Assembly: GCF_003205835.1 (NCBI RefSeq)
Contig: NZ_CP029773.1
Location: 1,954,501-2,018,500, forward strand
Length of the DNA: 64,000 nucleotides
DNA from: Stenotrophomonas maltophilia
GTDB lineage: Bacteria; Pseudomonadota; Gammaproteobacteria; Xanthomonadales; Xanthomonadaceae
Direction: 5' to 3'
Made by a program: the position numbers and the translations under genes. The notes under the pieces were generated by a model that was not told where the DNA came from, did no database searches, and saw only the letters and a list, made by a program, of their open reading frames with translations. The first letter of the stretch is position 1. Every line of letters begins with the position of its first letter. Of the stretch, positions 54,325-62,440 are shown piece after piece.

Positions 54325-54915
54325 TCAGAAGTGCTGGAAGATCTCAGACCTGCCGGAGATGAACTTCGCCAGTGCGATCACGAGCTGATGGGTATGAAGG
54401 TCGGGCAGGATGAAGGGTAGGATCATCCCCGCAACTACGGCAGCGACAACTGCCACCGCAGGCGGACGTCCGATGGGTGAGGCCGTGCACAGCGTCAATG
54501 TGCTGCAGCTCAGCCCAAGAGCCAGACCAGCAACGACTTCCGACAAGCTATGTGCATGCAGCGGGATTCGTGACCAGGCAATGGCGGCGGCCAGCAGCAC
54601 GCCGATGACCAGGCCGAACGTCCGAGCACGCCTGCCGGGGCCAGCAAGCAGCACACCAACCATTGGGTAGATGACGCTGGACATTGCCGCATGCCCGGAG
54701 AAGCCGGTGAAGTGCACGCTCTTGATGCCAATCCCCCAACCCATGAAGGCCAGCTTCGAGGCAAGCGTGACGCCGGCGGTGACGGCAATGGCCAGTAGCC
54801 ATCGCCATTTCAGGCGTACATCTGCGCGGGGCAGGGTGATCAGCAGCACCAGGGCCATCGGCAGCAGCCAGCGGCTGTCGCCGAGGGCGGAAAGGGTTCG
54901 CCAGACGTCGGACAT
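54325..54915 (-). CDS. PAP2 superfamily membrane phosphatase
   Basis: 196 aa from ATG 54915, about six membrane helices. PAP2 motifs 2 and 3 are present as HFTGFSGHAAMSS (SGH) and SRIPLHAHSLSEVVAG (SR and H, with Glu where Asp is usual). The first motif (Kx6RP) is not clear: KLAFMGWGIGIK stands in its place. It might dephosphorylate undecaprenyl pyrophosphate or another lipid phosphate, which would help the polymer locus beside it. Function and activity are uncertain because of the weak first motif. Confidence 0.75.
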   Translation of the reverse strand: MSDVWRTLSALGDSRWLLPMALVLLITLPRADVRLKWRWLLAIAVTAGVTLASKLAFMGWGIGIKSVHFTGFSGHAAMSSVIYPMVGVLLAGPGRRARTFGLVIGVLLAAAIAWSRIPLHAHSLSEVVAGLALGLSCSTLTLCTASPIGRPPAVAVVAAVVAGMILPFILPDLHTHQLVIALAKFISGRSEIFQHF

Positions 54916-54981
54916 CCAGTTCACAACGGGTCGCGGCGGGCCAGCATATCGAGTCCGGGCGCTTCGCAGAACGACGCGCGC

Positions 54982-55010
54982 TTGGTCCATTCAGCTGAAC
55001 GCGGTATCCT
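54982..55010 (+). promoter_or_regulatory. Candidate promoter of tRNA-Arg
   Basis: TTGGTC and TATCCT with exactly 17 bp between, 15 bp upstream of the tRNA. A modest sigma-70 match. Confidence 0.5.
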
Positions 55011-55024
55011 GTGCCGCTGCCAAT

Positions 55025-55101
55025 GGCCCCGTAGCTCAGCTGGATAGAGCGTCCCCCTCCTAAGGGGAAGGTCGCCCGTTCGAATCGGGCCGGGGTCACC
55101 A
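55025..55101 (+). tRNA. tRNA-Arg (anticodon CCU)
   Basis: A 77-nt cloverleaf with CCA encoded. The acceptor pairs GGCCCCG with CGGGGTC, the D-arm is GCTC-AGCTGGATA-GAGC, the anticodon stem is TCCCC/GGGGA around CTCCTAA (anticodon CCT, reads AGG), and the T-arm is GCCCG-TTCGAAT-CGGGC. Its 3' part is repeated at 58349-58379, so it is the attachment site of an island. Confidence 0.97.
55070..55100 (+). repeat. attL: tRNA-Arg 3' end
   Basis: The T-arm and acceptor 3' strand of the tRNA. The first 20 nt match 58349-58368 exactly, with one small deletion and one substitution after that. Confidence 0.75.
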
Positions 55102-55194
55102 GAATCAATAACTTAGGCAGACTCAGTGGTGAGCATTTCCCACTGTTTCCCGCATATCCACAGGATTTGGTCCCAGTGGTCCCAGCGGCGCGGA

Positions 55195-55548
55195 TCAGAA
55201 ATTGAGCTTCGCTACGGCGCCATCGTCGCCCTCAGGCGTTAGGTGGGCGTAGAACTTCTCGGTCGTGGCGTAGTCAGCATGCCCGGCCAGAATCTGCACC
55301 CTTCGCAACGGAACCCCCGCGATCACCATGTGGGCGCAAAAGGTGTGCCGTAGCCGGTGGAGGCTGCCACCGATTCCCGCGCGCTTGGCATCCGAGGCGA
55401 ACCAGTCGGACACCGTGCCCTTGTGCACGGTCATCAGCGGGTCGGGTAGATGGCGCAGCGGCCAGCGCGCATACCGATTGAGCGGCACCTCGCGCCACTT
55501 GCCGGACTTCGTACGGCCCTGGACGTCTTCGTCTGGATCGCTCTCCAC
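55195..55548 (-). pseudogene. Tyrosine integrase, C-terminal fragment
   Basis: About 117 residues of a phage-type integrase catalytic domain: TKSGKWREVPLN, then HRLRHTFCAHMV (HxLRH), LAGHADYATTEKFYAHLTP (H and nucleophile Tyr). The N-terminal DNA-binding half and the first catalytic Arg are missing. The frame extends upstream only a little way without a start codon. It lies 93 bp from the tRNA and points towards it, as island integrases do. It cannot be active alone. Confidence 0.9.
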
Positions 55549-56053
55549 CTTGTACTGAGCGGCCCCACCATCAGCAATCCCGTGCGGTTTCGGTGCAATG
55601 GAATGATCGAGCCGAGTACGCCTTCCGTGCTTCGGAGAGCGGAATCAACGAAGGTCTCATCGACAGGAGCGGTCAGTGGCTTGATGCCAACGATGCCTTT
55701 GGGTCCTTGGTAGCGGCAGCTGCTCAAGTGGTTCTGGGGCGAGGCACGGCGAGTGGAATCTACAGTGCGGTGGCTTCTGGCAGCATCACATCGGGATAGT
55801 TCGTCACGCACGCGCTTTGATCAAAGGAGATGCGCGTCGCGTTCGGGTGGATGAGGTTCAGGTAATCGATCGCAGAAGTACCATCTGCATGAACGCGATT
55901 TCCAAGCTTGGGTTCAACTGCTTCAAGAGTAATGCTGCCGACGCGACAACAGTGAGTTGCCGCAACTTGCTCATCAGGATGGCATAAGGGCTGGGTGCTC
56001 CCGGCCGGCCTTGGCGGCGGAATCCTGTGCCGGGGCAGGATTTCGGGCAGGGC
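55549..56053. other. Island stretch without a confident gene
   Basis: 505 bp. A plus frame at 55593-55799 (68 codons; INEGLIDRSGQWLDAND) and minus frames at 55760-55974 both look protein-like but overlap, and neither is recognised. Probably decayed coding sequence of the island. I see no RNA gene or repeat here. Confidence 0.5.
55760..55974 (-). pseudogene. Possible frame-shifted small secreted protein
   Basis: A signal-like start (MSKLRQLTVVASAALLL) joins, if one base is skipped near 55920-55935, to a second frame reading EPKLGNRVHADGTSAIDYLNLIHPNATRISF and ending at 55760. Unrecognised, no clear ribosome site. A weak call. Confidence 0.25.
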
Positions 56054-57103
56054 ATGGAGAAGCTGCAGAACCTTCAGATGATGCGTGCGATCGCCGCGAT
56101 CCTGGTCGTGTGGGCGCATGCCATTGATCTTGTCGCGAAGCGGCAGATCGACGCATTTCAGGTGAGCTGGGGTGCGCTCGAAAACTTCGGCGCTGTCGGC
56201 GTTGATGTGTTCTTCGTCATCAGCGGCTTCATCGTCTCGCTGACGGCTGAGCGTTCCAGGTCCGTGACGCAGTTCCTGCTTGCCCGTCTTGTCAGGATCT
56301 GGCCCCTTTATCTGATCGCCACGGTGGTGGTGTTCGCCGTGGATCCCGCGGCCAGATCCTTGGCGACGCTGGGTTGGTCGGTTGTCTTCCTTCAGGTCCC
56401 AGGGCTTCCAGCAGGCATGCCCACCCATCCACTGGGATGGAGCCTCATGTTTGAGGCCGTCTTCTACCTGATGCTTGCCGGCGCGATGTGCTGGCGATCC
56501 CAGCGACCGATGCCCGAGCGGGTGCTGATCATCGGCTCGGCGGCCATTCTTGTGGCAGGGGTGTCTGGCTTCCACCAACCCATGAACATCATTGGAAACC
56601 CGATCATCATCGAGTTCCTGCTGGGTGTGGTCATCGGATGGGTATACCGCCGTCGACCTGAGCTACCTGCATGGGTTACGTCTGGGCTGTTCGTGGCTGG
56701 GACGGTTATGCTGCTTTCCACCGCAATGTACGGGTTTGGATCCATCAGCGAGGCGCCGCAAACTCTGGACACCAGCCTTTCCTGGGATCGAGTTCGGCTG
56801 TGGGGAATTCCTGCGGCGCTGCTGGTCGCGTCGGCAGTGTTAAGGAAGAACGCGACTGCGGCGGCGGCCCGGCCGCTGGTCTTCTTGGGTGACAGCTCCT
56901 ATTCCATTTACCTGTTCTCGTTCGTTGCACTGTTGCTGCTGGACCGGGGCTGGGATATCTGGGCGCCGTCGTCTTCCGATATCGCAATCCTGATTGCAAC
57001 CATAGTCGCTGTACTGTTCGGCTTGGTCTTTTACGTGATCTTGGAGCGTCCACTGACAGCGGCGCTTCGCACAACAATTGCGATGCGGCTGGCCAAGACT
57101 TAA
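56054..57103 (+). CDS. Acyltransferase family 3 (OafA/ExoZ-like) membrane protein
   Basis: 349 aa, about ten membrane helices. It opens with LQNLQMMRAIAAILVVWAHAIDL, where the His of the RAxAxxxVxxxH motif is catalytic in this family. FGAVGVDVFFVISGFIVSLTAER and SFTSFLLARLVRIWPLYLIAT-type VTQFLLARLVRIWPLYLIAT follow, and LGDSSYSIYLFSF lies near the end. It transfers acetyl or similar groups to surface glycans. ATG 56054 follows GGGCAGGGC. It is the only intact enzyme gene of the island and could modify LPS or the nearby polymer. Confidence 0.9.
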   Translation: MEKLQNLQMMRAIAAILVVWAHAIDLVAKRQIDAFQVSWGALENFGAVGVDVFFVISGFIVSLTAERSRSVTQFLLARLVRIWPLYLIATVVVFAVDPAARSLATLGWSVVFLQVPGLPAGMPTHPLGWSLMFEAVFYLMLAGAMCWRSQRPMPERVLIIGSAAILVAGVSGFHQPMNIIGNPIIIEFLLGVVIGWVYRRRPELPAWVTSGLFVAGTVMLLSTAMYGFGSISEAPQTLDTSLSWDRVRLWGIPAALLVASAVLRKNATAAAARPLVFLGDSSYSIYLFSFVALLLLDRGWDIWAPSSSDIAILIATIVAVLFGLVFYVILERPLTAALRTTIAMRLAKT

Positions 57104-57437
57104 GGGGGGGCGCTGCGTCAGCAGATCTTCGCGGTTGTTCCGAGATGTGTTTGCCGCGCGGCTGACGCGGTACTCTTCCATCGTCGGCGGCTCGCTGGCC
57201 GGCAGCACCGCCTTGCTGTCGTCGGCGCTGGCGGCCATACACTCCGCGATCTGGCCCGCCGAGGTCCCGCTGCGGCTCAGGTGCCGAGGCAAGCGTGCCT
57301 CAAGCTCAAGTCGATGCCATCTGCTTAGGAACTGATCGAATGCAGTCGATTTGAATGTTGTGCCATTGTGGTCTCGCAAGACTCGCTAGGATCTGATGGC
57401 GAGCAAGATGTTCGCGATCGAAGAAATGGAGTATTTC
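57104..57437. other. Island intergenic stretch
   Basis: 334 bp. A minus-strand frame over 57104-57379 (TSAGQIAECMAASADDSKAVL) reads as plausible protein but runs on antisense to the acyltransferase and has no recognised domain. Nothing else is supported. Confidence 0.4.
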
Positions 57438-57983
57438 GTGAAATCGAGTCTTCTGAGTATTTCTTTGCTTCTCGCCGTTGGTGGCGCGTCTGTCGCTCAT
57501 GCAAATGGAGCTGATCTTGCTTCCGTAGCGAATGCCGCTGTTCAGATGGATCCAAGCTTTGCTGTACCCTCGGGTGTGACGCTGGCAGAACTGCATCGTC
57601 TCTATCACCCCAAGCAGAACTCGCACATGATCATTCACTACGACATTGCGTCGTGGTTGCGATCGGGCTATATCGACGAAGGTGTTATCGGGTTTGTCTC
57701 CTCGACCCCGTTTGAGGGTGGTCATGCGATCAGGGCATGTTTGAGCCACACGCCCTATGACGACTTCACCTCAACCGACATGAACTGTGAGGGGCAAGTC
57801 ATTCCTCCCTATCGAGGAATCATCGGCTACGTCTCGACGGTACAGCTACCTGGAACTGCTCCACTGTATCGCTGCGCTTATGCCTGGAAGGGGAAGCTGC
57901 GCCATTTCGATACCCGTGATATCGGCTGCGAAGGGATCTCGGGTGCCCACAACGACGGGCCGCAAGGCTACGTCTTCATGTGA
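57438..57983 (+). CDS. Secreted protein with DUF5648-like repeats
   Basis: 181 aa from GTG 57438, which has GGAG 6 nt upstream; ATG 57426 is the alternative. The signal peptide is KSSLLSISLLLAVGGASVAHA. Residues ~60-181 carry repeated segments: LHRLYHPKQNSHMI, IRACLSHTPYDDFTSTDMNCEG followed by YRGIIGYVS, and LYRCAYAWKGKLRHFDTRDIGCEG followed by GPQGYVFM. This Y/R-C ... H-F-x-T/S-x-D-x-x-C-E-G ... G-Y pattern resembles DUF5648 repeats of bacterial secreted proteins. Function unknown; paired Cys suggest disulfides. Confidence 0.7.
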   Translation: MKSSLLSISLLLAVGGASVAHANGADLASVANAAVQMDPSFAVPSGVTLAELHRLYHPKQNSHMIIHYDIASWLRSGYIDEGVIGFVSSTPFEGGHAIRACLSHTPYDDFTSTDMNCEGQVIPPYRGIIGYVSTVQLPGTAPLYRCAYAWKGKLRHFDTRDIGCEGISGAHNDGPQGYVFM

Positions 57984-58348
57984 TCCATTTGCCGCCTGGC
58001 TTGTGGCTGGGCGGCATTGCCGCAGGCACATCATCGCCCTTGTCGGGCGATATGACATTCAAAATCGGCATCAATGCTGATGGAAGCCCCACTGCGCCGA
58101 CTATCGCCAATGCTCAAATGAGCAATACCGTTTTCGCAACCATGTGCGATTTCTGGAAGAAATTTGCTGCACGCCCGGGAAATGCTGGAAAGCCGTCAAC
58201 GCCAGAACAGAGGAAGCAGCTCATTGCTGCTTATGAAAAACGCGTGCGAGAGGTGGTTCAGGAGGTTTCCTCCAAGCGGTGGAGCTCACGCGACAGGATT
58301 GGCTGTCAACCCGCCGTGAGGCAGGTTCTTCATTCTTCCGGGGAATGC
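57980..58348 (+). other. Truncated hypothetical frame at the island end
   Basis: Opens at a GTG overlapping the previous stop (GTGA). Codons to about 58270 read plausibly, including VFATMCDFWKKFAARPGNAGKPSTPEQRKQLIAAYEKRVREVVQ, a charged helical end. The frame then runs on through the attachment repeat and antisense to the DapA-like gene, which cannot be natural. Probably a gene cut by the island boundary. The rest of 57984-58414 holds only the attachment repeat. Confidence 0.3.
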
Positions 58349-58379
58349 AGGTCGCCCGTTCGAATCGGCCGGGGGCACC
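58349..58379 (+). repeat. attR: partial copy of tRNA-Arg 3' end
   Basis: Identical to the tRNA T-arm for 20 nt, then CCGGGG and CACC with a one-base deletion and one substitution. It marks the far end of the island. Confidence 0.75.
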
Positions 58380-58414
58380 GCCCGGCACACCACATGGCAA
58401 CCGCTCTCCGGGCT

Positions 58415-59305
58415 CTACAACAACCCCAACCCACCCAGCACCGCCGCCACCTCCTCGCGCTCGCCACCATGCAGCCCCTGCAACGGCAACGGCAGGCAGT
58501 CCTCGCCGCACAACCCCAGCAGGGCCGCCGCGCAGGCCATGACGCGAATCCCGCCAAAGCGGTCATACAGCGACCACAACGGCGCCAGTCGTACGGACAG
58601 GGCAATCGCACCCTCCTCATCGCCGTTTCCCACGGCCCGCACGATCTGCAGCGCAACCTCTGGGAACAGCCCTGCTGTCACCGAGTACCAGCCATCACAT
58701 CCCGCCAGCAGACCACGCACCGCCGAGGCGTCGCCACTGACGCCCAGCGTCACATGCGAAGGGACGCTGGCGCGCAATGCCGCGACACGTGTGGCAGCCT
58801 CAACCGGATCATCAGCAAGGCGCGGAATCTTGATCGAAGCGATGTTGGGCAGCGCGGCAATCCGGCCATGCAAGGCATCGGAGAAGCGGAAGTGCGTGGT
58901 GCCGGGATTGTCATAGACGCAGATTGGCGTGCGCACCGCCGCACAAATGGTCTCAAACAGCGCCTGCACCTCATGGTCCTTCAGGGGCTGGTAGGACACG
59001 GGCGCGAGTAGCAGGCCCGCTACACCGGCATCTTCGGCATCCAGGGCCAGCTCCAGCACATCCCGGGTGCGTAATGCACCGATGCCGGCGATGACCGGTA
59101 CGCCTCCGGCGTGCGCCAGGGCTTCGCGCAACACGCGCTTGCGTTCATGCGCCTGCAGATAGGCATAGCTGCCGGTGGAACCAAGGACGCCCATCGAATC
59201 AACACCGGAATCGACCAGGCGCTCGACCAGGCCGGTAAACGCACGAAAGTCGATACCTGCTTCAGAGAGCGGGGTCAGTGGAAACGCGCTGAGGCCTTTG
59301 AACAT
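58415..59305 (-). CDS. DapA/N-acetylneuraminate lyase family aldolase
   Basis: 296 aa TIM barrel. FPLTPLSEAGIDFRAF, GVDSMGVLGSTGSYAYLQAHERKRVL, PVIAGIGALRTRDVLELA, PICVYDNPGTTHF and IASIKIPRL, with the Schiff-base Lys in the last, follow the DHDPS/NAL layout. The DapA GTTGE is GSTGS here, which argues against true dihydrodipicolinate synthase and for another pyruvate-aldolase-type reaction. Specificity is open. It lies just past the island's right end, on the core chromosome. Confidence 0.85.
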   Translation of the reverse strand: MFKGLSAFPLTPLSEAGIDFRAFTGLVERLVDSGVDSMGVLGSTGSYAYLQAHERKRVLREALAHAGGVPVIAGIGALRTRDVLELALDAEDAGVAGLLLAPVSYQPLKDHEVQALFETICAAVRTPICVYDNPGTTHFRFSDALHGRIAALPNIASIKIPRLADDPVEAATRVAALRASVPSHVTLGVSGDASAVRGLLAGCDGWYSVTAGLFPEVALQIVRAVGNGDEEGAIALSVRLAPLWSLYDRFGGIRVMACAAALLGLCGEDCLPLPLQGLHGGEREEVAAVLGGLGLL

Positions 59306-59414
59306 GGGATCTTCCGAGAGGGGGAAGGGGCTGGACGCCTGGCATTGTTTATTGTCCTATGACAAAACTCAAGTGCCGTCCTGCAGCGTGTCTGCCCAGT
59401 GCAAATGGCGCACC

Positions 59415-59888
59415 ATGAGCGTCATGGAACCGAACCTTTACGCTGTCCAGCCTTCGCACTACGCCAGCATCGCCGGCTGGCTTGATTCCGCCGCGGCCAC
59501 CCAGCGCTGGGCGGGCCCCGGCGTGCCGTTTCCCTTGCCGCCGGAACGGTTCGCGCAGGTGCTCGAGCTCGCGGCGCGGCCGGGCTGGGCGCTGCTGGCC
59601 GAGCAGGGCCAGTGCCTGGGCTTTGGCCAGTACTGGATGACCGACGCCGGCACCGCGCACCTGGGCCGCATCATTGTTTCCCCGCTGGCACGCGGGCGCG
59701 GCCTTGGCCGGCTGCTCATGCAGGCCTTGAGTGCACAGGCCATGTGCGAAGCCGGTGCGCAGTGCCTCACGTTGCGCGTCTATCGTGACAACGCAGCTGC
59801 CGTGTCCCTGTATCGCGACCTCGGTTTCCAGCAGGTTGATGCGTCCTCGACGCCAGAACTTCTGTTCATGCAGCGAACGTTGGCCTGA
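59415..59888 (+). CDS. GNAT family N-acetyltransferase
   Basis: 157 aa from ATG 59415. The acetyl-CoA loop is RIIVSPLARGRGLGRLLMQALSAQA. It is followed by LTLRVYRDNAAAVSLYRDLGFQQVD, the RimI-like C-terminal motif. Substrate unknown. It is divergent from the DapA-like gene and convergent with a second GNAT only 7 bp downstream. Confidence 0.88.
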   Translation: MSVMEPNLYAVQPSHYASIAGWLDSAAATQRWAGPGVPFPLPPERFAQVLELAARPGWALLAEQGQCLGFGQYWMTDAGTAHLGRIIVSPLARGRGLGRLLMQALSAQAMCEAGAQCLTLRVYRDNAAAVSLYRDLGFQQVDASSTPELLFMQRTLA

Positions 59889-59895
59889 ACTCTGC

Positions 59896-60453
59896 TCAGG
59901 CCGGCGAGGTGGCCTGCAGGGCACACCATTGTTCTCGGGTGATGCGGCTGATGTGCTCGGTTCGGTAGTCGCCGAGGAAGCTGTTGAACTTGTTGATTTC
60001 GGTGTGGTGATGCTGGAAGCCGCATTTGCTCTGCGCGGCCAGCGATTGCAGGTTGTCGGCGAAGTAGCCGCACCACAGTGCGTCCAGCTCCAGGTCCATG
60101 AAGGCGTGCCGCATCACTTCGCGCACCGCTTCAGGCACCAGTCCGCGGCCCCAGTACGGAACGCCGATCCAGTAGGCGATTTCGCCCTCTCGATCGCTGA
60201 TCTCGAAGTTGCTGTCGGTGCCGATCAGGATGCCGACACAGCCGATCGCGTGGCCGTCCTCGCGGCTCTGCAGTGCGTAGACCTCTGGCCGGTTGAAGAC
60301 AGTGCGGATGATTTCGGTACTTTCCTCGACGCTGGTGTGCACCGGCCAGCCAGCGATCGGCCCCACCCGCGGGTCGCGGGCGTACTCGTACAGATCAGCA
60401 GCGTCGGTGTCGCGCCAGGGTCGAAGAATCAAGCGTTCGGTGTACAGCTGCAT
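59896..60453 (-). CDS. GNAT family N-acetyltransferase (RimJ/RimL type)
   Basis: 185 aa from ATG 60453. It opens with LYTERLILRPWRDTDAADLYEYARDPRV, the standard RimJ/RimL start. AYWIGVPYWGRGLVPEAVREVMRHAFMDL is the acetyl-CoA loop, and WCGYFADNLQSLAAQSKCGFQHH the end motif. It may acetylate a ribosomal protein N terminus or a small molecule. The in-frame extension upstream of 60453 is not credible. Confidence 0.88.
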   Translation of the reverse strand: MQLYTERLILRPWRDTDAADLYEYARDPRVGPIAGWPVHTSVEESTEIIRTVFNRPEVYALQSREDGHAIGCVGILIGTDSNFEISDREGEIAYWIGVPYWGRGLVPEAVREVMRHAFMDLELDALWCGYFADNLQSLAAQSKCGFQHHHTEINKFNSFLGDYRTEHISRITREQWCALQATSPA

Positions 60454-60597
60454 GGCAGTTCCAGAAGAAGAAAGGGCGTTCAGACTACGCCTCGGAGCAC
60501 CGCGGGCACAGGGCGGGACCTTGATGATTTCGGTACTTTTCACAACAGAGCACGAAGGCCCGCTATGCTGTGTCCCGGAATCCAGTAGGAACGGCCC

Positions 60598-61491
60598 ATG
60601 GACCGCATACCCCAGCTTCTGGATCAGGACGAATCCATGCGCCTGGAGGTCAGCACGCTGGCCGAAGGGCAGGGCGTCCCACTGTCATTCGGGCATGCCT
60701 ACCTGGCGGTGCTGGTGTGCGTGTCCGGGCGCGCGCGCTTCGCACTGAACTTCCGCGAGGTGGCGGTGCAACGGCACGATGTGCTGGTGCTGGCCGAGGA
60801 CACGCTGGCGTTGCTGCGGCAGCGCTCGCGCGGCTTCGTGGTGATGGTCTGCCTGATGCCGAAGGCGCTGGCGTCGGAGGTGGCCTATGTGCTGCCCAAT
60901 GCGCTGTTCCAGTTCCTGCACGAACAGCCGCACTGCCGGCCGTCACCGCTGGATGTGCCGTTGCTGCAGGGATGGCTGCAGCTGATGATGGACGCGCAGC
61001 ACAACGGCGGACGGCATCGTCACGTGATGCTGCGCAATCTGCTGCAGAGCTTCTTCCTGAAGATGGCCATGTTGCTGCCGAAGCAGAAGGGGGTGCCCAC
61101 GCAGGTCAGCCGGCGCGAGCGCCTGGCCTGGAACTTCTGGGAGCTGGTCGGCCAGCGCAGCACCCGCCATCGCGACGTGCAGTCCTACGCCGAGGCGCTG
61201 TGCATTACCCCGTTCTATCTCTCGCAGCTGACCCGCGAGTGCTTCGACGAAACACCGAAGGCATTGATCGACCGCCAGGTGGTTCTGGAGATCAAGGCGC
61301 TGCTGACCTACAGCGAATTGCCGATCGGTCGCATCGCCGAGCGCCTGTGTTTCGAGGATGCGTCCTACCTGTGCCGGTATTTCCGGCGGCATACCGGCCA
61401 ATCACTGACGGGTTACCGCCGGGCAGGGCAGGGCGGTACTAGTGGGATACGAACAGCGGCGCCGGAACTTCGGCCAGCAGATCCTCGGTAA
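60598..61491 (+). CDS. AraC family transcriptional regulator
   Basis: 297 aa. An N-terminal cupin-like sensing half, then two HTHs: DVQSYAEALCITPFYLSQLTREC and IGRIAERLCFEDASYLCRYFRRHTGQSLTGYRR, the typical AraC/XylS C terminus near residues 200-285. AGGAAC lies 8 nt before the ATG. The 3' end overlaps the convergent universal stress gene by 53 bp, so the last ~18 residues after GQSLTGYRR may not be essential. Target genes unknown. Confidence 0.9.
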   Translation: MDRIPQLLDQDESMRLEVSTLAEGQGVPLSFGHAYLAVLVCVSGRARFALNFREVAVQRHDVLVLAEDTLALLRQRSRGFVVMVCLMPKALASEVAYVLPNALFQFLHEQPHCRPSPLDVPLLQGWLQLMMDAQHNGGRHRHVMLRNLLQSFFLKMAMLLPKQKGVPTQVSRRERLAWNFWELVGQRSTRHRDVQSYAEALCITPFYLSQLTRECFDETPKALIDRQVVLEIKALLTYSELPIGRIAERLCFEDASYLCRYFRRHTGQSLTGYRRAGQGGTSGIRTAAPELRPADPR

Positions 61492-62269
61492 CCCCGCCGA
61501 GCACGCGTTCGACCACCCGGCTGCGGCTGTAAGGGCCCAGCACCAGCAGGTCGGCGTCGGCATCGAGCACGTGCTGGCGGATGGTTGCGGCAACGCCGCC
61601 CTGGCTTGAACTGATTGCCTGGATCTCCACTTCAACGCCATGCCGCGACAGATGCTGGGCCATCTCGGCGCCGGGTGCGGCCTCGGCCTTGGGCGTGTCG
61701 ACCATCAGCAGGTGCACCGCCTGTGCGCGCGCCAGCAACGGTAGTGCGTCGGCCACCGCACGACGTGCCTGCTTGCTGGCGTTCCAGGCCACCACGATGC
61801 GACGGCCGACCTGATCACCTTGCCAGTGCGGCGGTACCAGCAGCATCGGCACGCCGGTCTGGCGCAGCGTTCCCAGCGGGTGCCAGCCGGAAGGGGCGCC
61901 GGGCGTGCGCGGATAACCGGCGATGATCAGGTCGCAGTACAGCGACTGCAGCGCCAGGTCGGCGCCGCCCAGATAGTCCGAGACGATGCGCAGTTCGGTG
62001 CTGATCTGCAGCGGCTCGGACACGGCACGCAGGTTCTGCATCAGTTGTGCGGTGCAGGCGGCATCCGCGCGCGCCTCGTGGTCGAGCGCGGCGGCGATGC
62101 CGGCACCGCGCGCGAAGCCGTTGGCAATGTCGGTGGGATGCTGTGCGGTGGAGACCGCAACCAGATGAGCCTGCTGCACCTGCGCAAGGTGCGCGGCGAT
62201 GTTCAGAACGCGGTGCCCGGTGTCGCTGGCATCGAACAGCACAGCGATGTCGCGTAGTGGATGCAGCAT
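61439..62269 (-). CDS. Universal stress protein, two-domain
   Basis: 276 aa from ATG 62269. Two UspA-like halves: DIAVLFDASDTGHRVLNIAAHLAQV and VGRRIVVAWNASKQARRAVADALPLL. The second half ends with LDADADLLVLGPYSRSRVVERVLGGVTEDLL, matching the ATP-binding G-x2-G-x9-G(S/T) site with GPYSRSR and GGVT. It probably helps survival under stress. It lies between the AraC and TetR genes. Confidence 0.88.
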   Translation of the reverse strand: MLHPLRDIAVLFDASDTGHRVLNIAAHLAQVQQAHLVAVSTAQHPTDIANGFARGAGIAAALDHEARADAACTAQLMQNLRAVSEPLQISTELRIVSDYLGGADLALQSLYCDLIIAGYPRTPGAPSGWHPLGTLRQTGVPMLLVPPHWQGDQVGRRIVVAWNASKQARRAVADALPLLARAQAVHLLMVDTPKAEAAPGAEMAQHLSRHGVEVEIQAISSSQGGVAATIRQHVLDADADLLVLGPYSRSRVVERVLGGVTEDLLAEVPAPLFVSH

Positions 62270-62365
62270 GGCGTTGTCTCCTTCGATGCCTGTGACGCGT
62301 TCCCTGCCGTGCACCGACCCGGGTGCACCGGACGCATCCCTGTTTTAGCGCATCGGTGATCCGAA

Positions 62366-62403
62366 TGAATCATCTTTGATTCAGTTTATTAATTGGTGAT
62401 TCA
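62366..62403. promoter_or_regulatory. TGAATCA operator with third half-site
   Basis: A perfect inverted repeat TGAATCA (62366) / TGATTCA (62377) with 4 nt between, plus another TGATTCA at 62397. It lies 38-75 bp upstream of the TetR start, in an AT-rich gap. Likely autoregulatory site of that TetR protein. Confidence 0.7.
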
Positions 62404-62440
62404 TGCTAGCGTGAGGGCGAACCCACTTCTCAGCGCTATC

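Larger units (their letters stand above)
55102..58379. mobile_element. Small decayed genomic island at tRNA-Arg
   Basis: About 3.3 kb between the tRNA-Arg 3' end and a partial copy of it. It begins with a truncated integrase facing the tRNA. It holds an acyltransferase, a secreted protein and several unrecognised fragments with less regular coding structure than the core genome. This looks like the remnant of an integrated element that has lost most of its body. Confidence 0.78.

Noticed and set aside
58279..58542. A plus-strand proline/arginine-rich frame crossing attR
   Set aside because: Antisense to the DapA-like gene end and to repeat DNA; low complexity and no ribosome site.
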